The position numbers and the translations under genes are program-made. DNA of 13,921 nt from Spirochaeta sp. GTDB taxonomy: Bacteria > Spirochaetota > Spirochaetia > DSM-2461. A model generated the notes under the pieces. That model was not told the DNA's origin, searched no databases, and saw nothing but the letters and a program-made list of their open reading frames with translations. Location of the stretch: assembly GCA_030592625.1 (NCBI GenBank), contig JAUVIY010000037.1:1-13921 (forward strand), in the 5' to 3' direction. How positions within the stretch are numbered: the first letter of the stretch is position 1; each line of letters begins with the position of its first letter. Below, piece by piece: positions 1-4,343 of this stretch.

Positions 1-869
1 AAGAAAAAGAATGTATCTTCAAAATAATTCAAATAGAGATATAGGGTATCCTTCGATACTCTCAGCCCCATACTCTTGAAATCATTGTACCATTTATTAA
101 TGCTGATCTCTTTTGTAAAAGATCGCGTGATTTTCCAAAACAGCAGATTGACTAAATGCACGTTTTTTACTGAATAGCGCTCGATGATATCCCTGAGGAG
201 CATTGTATCAATGTATGAGGCGAGCAGGTTACTTTTAAGATCATCATTATCACTTAAAACGACTTCCGGAAAACCTCCCCAATTTAAATAATCCTGCTGC
301 AGCAGATACAGCTGAGCTGCCTGCCTCGTCGAAAGAGTTTCTCTTACAGGGATTTCTGATTCTTTGAACATAAAATATTCTTTAAAGGACAGCGGCAAAA
401 GAAAATAGTTAAGCACCTTCCCCCGCAGCGAAGAAGATAGATCATCAATCATCATTTTAGATGACGAACCGGTAATGAAAATCAAGTTGTTTCTGTTTAA
501 TAGATATTTTAATCCGGCTTCATAATTTCCGACTTCCTGTATTTCATCAAAAAAAAAGACCGGCTCATCTTCCGGATATAATTCGATAAAGGCAGACAAA
601 AGCAGGGTAAAATCTTCAGTTTTAAAATCTGCCAGAACTATTTCAGAAAAATCAAGAAAGACAATTTGATTACGGGAAATTTCAAGCTCATCATATATTT
701 GTCGTAAAAAGTAGGTCTTGCCTGACCTTCTCGGGCCTATAACAGCAAATATTTTCTGCAACTTCCTCATATCTGAATACGGAAGCTTCAGCTCCCTCGG
801 AATATATCCCCTGGATATTAAAATCTCCTGATTATCAAGAATAATTCTTTTCAAACTTTCCTTTTCCAC
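1..869 (-). CDS. AAA-family ATP-binding protein with DUF4143-type C-terminal region, 3' end cut by the window edge
   Basis: I translated this by hand; 289 codons are visible and no stop is reached before position 1. It carries a Walker A motif GPRRSGKT (residues 45-52), a Walker B motif FFFDEIQ (105-111) and a sensor-like ITGSSSKMM (132-140). These are followed by the L-R-G-K-V, LPLSF-E and WGGFPEVV segments typical of the ATPase family annotated AAA_14 plus DUF4143. Family members usually have roughly 380-480 residues, so the last quarter or more lies outside the window. Their cellular role is poorly known and I assign none. The start is GTG at 869. An in-frame TAG at 899-897 limits extension, and the only other upstream choice is TTG at 887. 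Starting at Met34 would place Walker A only 11 residues in, which is short for the family. No Shine-Dalgarno is visible; a promoter just upstream suggests a leaderless mRNA. Codon use is AT-rich compared with the TCA genes. ATPase identity is firm, start moderately so. Confidence 0.88.
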   Translation of the reverse strand, partial: MEKESLKRIILDNQEILISRGYIPRELKLPYSDMRKLQKIFAVIGPRRSGKTYFLRQIYDELEISRNQIVFLDFSEIVLADFKTEDFTLLLSAFIELYPEDEPVFFFDEIQEVGNYEAGLKYLLNRNNLIFITGSSSKMMIDDLSSSLRGKVLNYFLLPLSFKEYFMFKESEIPVRETLSTRQAAQLYLLQQDYLNWGGFPEVVLSDNDDLKSNLLASYIDTMLLRDIIERYSVKNVHLVNLLFWKITRSFTKEISINKWYNDFKSMGLRVSKDTLYLYLNYFEDTFFF

Positions 870-943
870 AAGGAAAGTATAACACAAACTTATCTTCTAT
901 ACAAGGAATTTTTTCACAAAACCTTCATTCTCAATAAGGAAAG
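868..943. repeat. Three phased ACAAGGAA-type repeats at 33-bp intervals
   Basis: ACAAGGAAAG begins at 868, ACAAGGAATT at 901 and ATAAGGAAAG at 934, so the period is exactly 33 bp (about three helical turns). On the minus strand the core is TTCCTTRT. The first copy overlaps the interval from the -10 box to the start of the ATPase gene. The second overlaps its -35 box. The third lies upstream. A weaker fourth match (TCAAGAATAA, 835-844) is in phase inside the gene. The arrangement resembles a set of protein-binding sites or a decayed tandem repeat. The DNA is AT-rich, so chance cannot be excluded. Confidence 0.4.
876..904 (-). promoter_or_regulatory. Sigma70-like promoter of the AAA ATPase gene
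   Basis: On the minus strand TTGTAT (904-899) and TATACT (881-876) are separated by exactly 17 bp. The -10 box matches the TATAAT consensus at 5 of 6 positions; the -35 matches only 3 of 6. The predicted transcription start falls at about 868-870, on the GTG start codon at 869, so the transcript would have almost no 5' leader. This agrees with the missing ribosome-binding site. It is a prediction from spacing and consensus only. Confidence 0.45.
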
Positions 944-975
944 CACTCAATTCAGCCTTTACTCACCTTTACCCG

Positions 976-1129
976 TTAGCTCTCAACCTCCAAGTCCCTG
1001 ATGAACTCTATAAGATCATCGTTCATTAAGGGTAAATATATTTATATCCCCCTCTTCTGATACCTGGTAAAACAGGATGCTCAGAGAAGAGAGGCCAAGA
1101 TCGAGGAAAGACATCAGCAGTTTGCCGGT
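976..1129 (-). other. Short stretch between the GH4 gene and the ATPase gene with two tiny overlapping ORFs
   Basis: Downstream of the GH4 stop codon the minus strand has a 32-codon ORF (1114-1016, beginning MSFLDLGLSS). It overlaps in another frame with a 16-codon ORF (1026-976, MNDDLIEFIRDLEVES). Neither has a convincing ribosome-binding site and I recognise neither. The two frames could be the split remnant of one short coding region, or chance. There is no clear terminator, so read-through from the GH4 gene toward the ATPase is possible. Confidence 0.2.
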
Positions 1130-2539
1130 TTAATCATCAGTTGCTTCATAGGAAGGATCAATATGCTTTTCCACTTTCCCTGTTGCTTCTTTTAGGTATA
1201 TATGGGGTTTCGAAGCAGGGATTCTTCCTTTCATTACCGGAATCCAGGGTTCATGAGCTCTCATTAGTTCTATCGTCATTTCCCGGATCTCATCGAGTGT
1301 ACAGCTCATAGCGGTCAGAGGATCCATTGCCATTGCCTGAAAAACATATTCAGGATCGCCCATCTTTACTGCCGCAACCGCAAGTTGCTGAACGTTAAGC
1401 TGTGTTATGTTGATCGCTGCCAGATGCATGGGAAGGGAGCCTGCATGTACCGGCTGTATGCCATTCCTGTCGACAAGACAGGGAACCTCCACAATTGCTC
1501 CCTCCGGTAGATTATCGATGTATCCTTTGTTCTTTACATTTCCGTAGATAACAGCAGGCCTTCCTGTTTCAATGGCATTGATAATTTGTGCACCGTATTC
1601 GCTGCTTCTTTTCAGATCCACAGGTTCTTCCCAGTTCGCAATTCTCATCATCTGATCCTTCCAGTCCGGTCTTTCATATAGTTTTTTTATGAATCCGTAC
1701 TCACCGTTCCACTCCGAGAATTGATGCCGGCAATAGCGCATAATAGTATCGTCGTTCTTTCTGAACCAGGCGTTATATTCGGAAATATGTCCGCTTGATT
1801 CCGTAACGGGAAAACCAAAATGCTTTATATATTCCATTCGCGCCGTGTCTCCATACCAGATCTCAGGTTTTACTGCAAGTTTTCTTATTTCAGGAAGCAG
1901 GTCTTTTCTGTTGGATTCGAATCTTGTAAACCATGCCTGGTGATTAATCCCGGAACAAAGATAATTGATTTTATCGAGTGGTATTCCCAATCGTTCCGCC
2001 CATCCTTCAGCAGTGATCTGTACAGAATGACAGAGACCGATATATGAAAGATCCGGCATTTCATCAAGAATTCCCCATGATAGCATTCCCATAGGATTTG
2101 TATAATTCAGAATATGCACATTCGGACAGATCTCCTGTATATCTCTGGTAATATCAATCATGACAGGTAGTGTTCTGAGACAACGCATGATCCCACCGGG
2201 AGTCAGCGTATCTCCGATGCATTGATCAATACCGTATTTCTTCGGAATATCTATCTCCATCCGTATAGGTTCATATCCCCCAACCAGTATGCTGATAATG
2301 ACAAAGTCCGCATTTTTTAGCGCTTTTCTTCTATCTGGTATAGCTGATACGGATGCATGAGAATAATCTCCTTCCGCGAAGATTCTCTTAATAATTTTTT
2401 CCGCATAATTCAATCTGTCCTTATCTATATCCACTAGGGTAAAATGGCTGTTTTCCAGCTCAGGATAGGTAAGAATATCCGCGGTCAATCTGCTGGAAAA
2501 TACAAGACTTCCTGCACCGATAATTACAATATTAGCCAT
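1130..2539 (-). CDS. melA: Alpha-galactosidase of glycoside hydrolase family 4 (MelA type)
   Basis: GH4 enzymes are cytoplasmic. They cleave alpha-galactosides such as melibiose by an NAD+- and Mn2+-dependent oxidation-elimination mechanism. The 469-residue product has the N-terminal NAD-binding loop VIIGAGS (5-11), NYTNP (145-149), the metal-binding motif GLCHSVQ (Cys170) and SGINHQAWF (His200). It also has VIYGNVKNKGYIDNLP-type and LVDRNGIQP segments that resemble E. coli MelA closely in order and spacing. The CHSV signature is the one associated with alpha-galactosidases, whereas alpha-glucuronidases have CHG- and phosphoglucosidases CD- or CN-. The length is normal for the family. I chose ATG at 2539 over the in-frame ATG at 2551 because GGAGG lies just upstream of the former and inside the longer form. 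No sugar transporter or regulator is adjacent, so the substrate is inferred from motifs only. An alpha-glucuronidase or other GH4 activity is the main alternative. Confidence 0.9.
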   Translation of the reverse strand: MANIVIIGAGSLVFSSRLTADILTYPELENSHFTLVDIDKDRLNYAEKIIKRIFAEGDYSHASVSAIPDRRKALKNADFVIISILVGGYEPIRMEIDIPKKYGIDQCIGDTLTPGGIMRCLRTLPVMIDITRDIQEICPNVHILNYTNPMGMLSWGILDEMPDLSYIGLCHSVQITAEGWAERLGIPLDKINYLCSGINHQAWFTRFESNRKDLLPEIRKLAVKPEIWYGDTARMEYIKHFGFPVTESSGHISEYNAWFRKNDDTIMRYCRHQFSEWNGEYGFIKKLYERPDWKDQMMRIANWEEPVDLKRSSEYGAQIINAIETGRPAVIYGNVKNKGYIDNLPEGAIVEVPCLVDRNGIQPVHAGSLPMHLAAINITQLNVQQLAVAAVKMGDPEYVFQAMAMDPLTAMSCTLDEIREMTIELMRAHEPWIPVMKGRIPASKPHIYLKEATGKVEKHIDPSYEATDD

Positions 2540-2560
2540 ATTTACCTCCATATAATATTT

Positions 2561-2601
2561 AGTATTCGAGGTTTTTTTGAAATTACCTATTCATTAGAAT
2601 A
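2561..2601. repeat. Probable decayed fragment of the 133-bp palindromic element
   Basis: This stretch shares four words with the element found intact at 3562-3694 and 10864-10996: AGTATTCGA, GAGGT, TTTTTGAAATTACC and TTAGAATA. The last three occur in the same order and orientation as in the left half of the element, with the first hairpin arm deleted. AGTATTCGA belongs to the right half but lies at the left here, as expected from a head-to-tail junction or rearranged copy. The 14-base exact match is the strongest part. It lies 22 bp upstream of the GH4 start codon. Confidence 0.45.
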
Positions 2602-2741
2602 ATAGATCTCATAGATGATATATAGAACTATTTATTTATTTTTTTTATTTAGTAATATTTTTTCACTATCTACTTAATAAAAGTGCGCATCGACGATTCT
2701 TTAAAAAAATAAAGACCTATTAGTCCGGATATCTCACTAGA

Positions 2742-2820
2742 ATAAAAAAAGGGTCCCCTTATGTTATTGTATTACCGACAAAAGAAATACGTAACATAAG
2801 GAAAAGAACCCTTTTTTCTA
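2742..2820. terminator. Long imperfect hairpin, candidate bidirectional terminator
   Basis: The left arm contains AAAAAAAGGGT then CCCCTTATGTTATTGTATT. The right arm contains AAATACGTAACATAAGG then AAAAGAACCCTTTTTT. They pair over about 28 bp with small bulges around a loop near ACCGACAAAAG. Each strand ends in a GGG/CCC step followed by a T run (CCCTTTTTT on plus, ACCCTTTTTTT on minus), so the structure could end transcription in both directions. The only gene pointing at it is the cupin, whose stop codon is about 230 bp away. A small inverted-repeat mobile element is an alternative. Confidence 0.5.
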
Positions 2821-2827
2821 TACCCCT

Positions 2828-2916
2828 GTTGAGAAGTCCGGGTTAACTTCAAGAAGATTGGGGAATGTGGTTTAAAATTCTATCAACATTTTTCCGGGAT
2901 AGTCCAACTTCTCAGT
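2828..2916. repeat. Short inverted-end repeat, possible remnant of a miniature element
   Basis: GTTGAGAAGT at 2828-2837 is matched in inverted orientation by ACTTCTCAGT at 2907-2916; the TGAGAAGT core is identical. The left end also holds a local palindrome, GAAGT/ACTTC. No target-site duplication is apparent and the interior codes for nothing recognisable. Confidence 0.25.
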
Positions 2917-3051
2917 AAGTAAGACATTCCGGCAGAACTCCGATGAGCCATCAGACCACAAACTGTCAGACGTCGGAAAAACATATATACATAAGGAGCT
3001 GTCTCGAGGAGCCTGCTGCTTTTTCAATGCTCCTCTTACCTCGAACTCAAA

Positions 3052-3408
3052 TTACTCCTCGATTAGATCAATCCTGTCCTCCAGATTGGGAACCAGACAC
3101 AGGAATTCAAAGGGTTCGTCGCCGACAGTCTTATACCAATGGGGCTCACCGGCGGGTATCAAGACAACTTGACCCTTCTTTACGGTATACACCTTGTCAC
3201 CGGAACCTACTTCCGCCTCTCCGTTCAGGATCAGCTGTTCATGTTCCACTGTATTGGTATGTTTCGGCATGAAACCACCGGGCTCGATAATGAAACGACG
3301 CATGGCAAAGTGAGGACCTTCATCCGGTCCGATCAGTACCTGTTTGTAGGTGCTCTCTCCGACGCCGACTTTTTCTTTTGGGATGTCCTGTATAGTCTTT
3401 ATAATCAT
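3052..3408 (-). CDS. Small single-domain cupin protein
   Basis: The 118-residue product is a complete cupin_2 beta-barrel. Motif 1 is GGFMPKHTNTVEHEQLILNG (44-63) and motif 2 is GQVVLIPAGEPHW (79-91), followed by EFLCLVPN. Family members bind a divalent metal and act as small enzymes, sensors or sugar/metal-handling proteins; the sequence does not allow a specific function. The usual second metal-ligand histidine of the HxH motif is Asn52 here (H50-T-N52), while His56, Glu57 and His90 are present, so the metal site may differ from the standard one. The ATG at 3408 follows AGGAG at a good distance. An inverted repeat overlapping a TATTAT -10-like box lies 29-46 bp upstream. The gene is divergent from the XRE regulator at 3791. 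Fold assignment is firm, role unknown. Confidence 0.88.
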   Translation of the reverse strand: MIIKTIQDIPKEKVGVGESTYKQVLIGPDEGPHFAMRRFIIEPGGFMPKHTNTVEHEQLILNGEAEVGSGDKVYTVKKGQVVLIPAGEPHWYKTVGDEPFEFLCLVPNLEDRIDLIEE

Positions 3409-3436
3409 TCGATGGTCTCCTGGGTACTGAGTTTAC

Positions 3437-3454
3437 CTCATAATACGTTATCAG
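3437..3454 (-). promoter_or_regulatory. Candidate operator and -10 region of the cupin gene
   Basis: On the minus strand CTGATAA-CGTA-TTATGAG is an inverted repeat with arms matching at 6 of 7 positions. It overlaps TATTAT, which matches the -10 consensus at 5 of 6. No good -35 is seen 16-18 bp upstream, which would fit an activated or weak promoter. The nearby XRE protein is a plausible binder, but this is inference. Confidence 0.3.
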
Positions 3455-3561
3455 TTGGCAGAGAACATTCATATCCACGCCGCCGAAGTCTGAAGAAGAA
3501 CTGCAGATATGCTCGCTCAGGGATGTTGAGTTGAAAACAACCTTGTTGATATCACTATACT

Positions 3562-3694
3562 GAGGTAATTTCAAAAATCGAGCATTTTTGAAATTACCAA
3601 GACCTTTAGAATACATAATTTATTATATAATAATAAATTATGTATTCGACCCCATGACGAGGTTCTTACAAAATGGTAATTTTGAAAGAACCTC
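3562..3694 (+). mobile_element. 133-bp MITE-like palindromic element, copy 1
   Basis: The element starts GAGGTAATTTCAAAA and ends TTTTGAAAGAACCTC; these are terminal inverted repeats with two mismatches in the first 15 positions. It is flanked by a perfect direct repeat TACT (3558-3561 and 3695-3698), read as a 4-bp target-site duplication. Inside are three hairpins: a perfect 15-bp stem with loop CGAGC (3564-3598), a perfect 18-bp AT-rich stem with loop ATA (3609-3647), and a 9+6-bp stem with one A-A mismatch and loop GGTA (3659-3694). A second copy at 10864-10996 has the same length and 5 differences. It has no coding capacity, so any transposition would need an enzyme supplied in trans; none is in the window. 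Confidence 0.85.
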
Positions 3695-3698
3695 TACT

Positions 3699-3750
3699 GA
3701 ATATCCTTATAAGATATTCGCTATCAGCGTATATCTTATCGGCTATGAGC
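3699..3750 (+). promoter_or_regulatory. Inverted and direct repeats upstream of the XRE regulator, candidate operator
   Basis: GAATATC (3699-3705) and GATATTC (3713-3719) form a perfect 7-bp inverted repeat around CTTATAA. Immediately after, GCTATCAGC (3720-3728) is repeated as GCTATGAGC (3742-3750) at a 22-bp interval, about two helical turns. Short repeats in this position are typical of autoregulated XRE genes. No strong -35/-10 pair stands out, and the XRE start lacks a clear ribosome-binding site. Confidence 0.3.
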
Positions 3751-3790
3751 TTGTGGTCATTTACCAACCCCTCACCCATCATATTTCAAT

Positions 3791-4165
3791 ATGCAGGGCT
3801 GGCAGGTGCAGGATATCATCGCAGGTAACATCAGACGGGTCCGAAAGGAAATGGGACTTACCCAGGCGGAACTGGCAGAAAGGGTAAGTATCAGCTCGGG
3901 GTATATGTGCGACATTGAGCGTTCCAGACGGTGGCCCAGCGCCGACAACCTGGCAAAACTGGCGGAAGAATTGAAATTGGACCCATTCCAGCTTTTTCTT
4001 CCCACAGAAGACTCGCCCTACTTCGACCGACACCGAACTCTGACTTCTTTTTCCAGACAGGTAAAGGAAGCCTTCGATGAAAAGATGTCGGAAGTCTTCG
4101 ACAGCATGATGAAACCCTACGGCCCGTTGAGAAAGGATGATAAATCATCCGATGACGGCAAGTAA
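3791..4165 (+). CDS. XRE-family helix-turn-helix transcriptional regulator
   Basis: The 124-residue protein has an N-terminal HTH_3/XRE DNA-binding domain (about residues 9-66): NIRRVRKEMGLTQAELAERV is the first half, and SISSGYMCDIERSRRWPS holds the recognition helix. A charged, partly amphipathic tail (about 67-124) follows and resembles no sensor domain I know; the protein ends hydrophilic (KDDKSSDDGK). It should bind DNA as a dimer. The targets are unknown, but the divergent cupin gene and its own promoter are the obvious candidates, and the TCA operon starts 178 bp downstream on the same strand. ATG at 3791 is the only ATG upstream of the domain (in-frame TGA at 3746), though no Shine-Dalgarno precedes it. 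HTH and cupin domains often occur fused in one regulator; here they are separate divergent genes. Confidence 0.9.
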   Translation: MQGWQVQDIIAGNIRRVRKEMGLTQAELAERVSISSGYMCDIERSRRWPSADNLAKLAEELKLDPFQLFLPTEDSPYFDRHRTLTSFSRQVKEAFDEKMSEVFDSMMKPYGPLRKDDKSSDDGK

Positions 4166-4206
4166 TCCGACTTTTGGAAATCGCCTTTCGCCCAGCTTTC
4201 GCTGAC

Positions 4207-4314
4207 ATCAATTGATAATTGTCTGAAAGTCTGAAGTCCATATTATTAGGGATTCCTATATTAATACTCAATAGCTAATATTATCTTGAAATACACCCCT
4301 CACTCGCATATCAT
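4207..4314 (+). promoter_or_regulatory. Promoter region of the acnA operon
   Basis: TTGAAA (4286-4291) and TATCAT (4309-4314) are separated by exactly 17 bp and each matches the sigma70 consensus at 5 of 6 positions. Transcription would start near 4321, leaving a leader of about 20 nt that contains the ribosome-binding site. Upstream, ATCAATTGAT (4207-4216) is a perfect 10-bp palindrome that could be an operator. I saw no riboswitch-like structure. Confidence 0.6.
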
Positions 4315-4343
4315 TCTGAATAGATATTTTTAAAGAGGCTCAT

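Larger units (their letters stand above)
2540..3051. other. Gene-free, AT-rich stretch between the GH4 and cupin genes
   Basis: I see no credible coding region here; a 109-codon plus-strand frame that starts here overlaps the cupin gene antisense and has no family features. The stretch holds a fragment related to the 133-bp element (2561-2601), a poly-A/T-rich zone (about 2610-2710), a long hairpin with poly-T on both sides (2742-2820), a pair of TGAGAAGT inverted ends (2828-2916) and a 7-bp stem around 3006-3035. The content suggests repeated insertion and decay of small mobile DNA. The GH4 promoter must lie in its left part, but the AT-richness makes any single -35/-10 pair unconvincing. 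Confidence 0.5.
3409..3790. other. Divergent intergenic region between the cupin and XRE genes
   Basis: The region contains the cupin leader and candidate operator (left), about 100 bp without recognised signals (3455-3557), copy 1 of the 133-bp element with its TACT duplications (3558-3698), and then inverted and direct repeats before the XRE start (3699-3750). Several open frames cross it on both strands, but they run through the palindromic element or overlap the real genes and show no family features. Confidence 0.6.

Noticed and set aside
2761..2799. 12-codon ORF (MLLYYRQKKYVT) inside the long hairpin
   Set aside because: It lies wholly in the stem-loop and has no proper ribosome-binding site.
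3006..3035. GAGGAGC/GCTCCTC 7-bp stem downstream of the cupin as its terminator
   Set aside because: No T run follows on the minus strand, so it lacks the second half of an intrinsic terminator.
2943..3534. Two plus-strand open frames opposite the cupin gene
   Set aside because: The antisense cupin has both family motifs and a ribosome-binding site; these frames have neither.
3320..3887. Open frames running through copy 1 of the palindromic element
   Set aside because: They translate non-coding palindromic DNA and overlap real genes at both ends.
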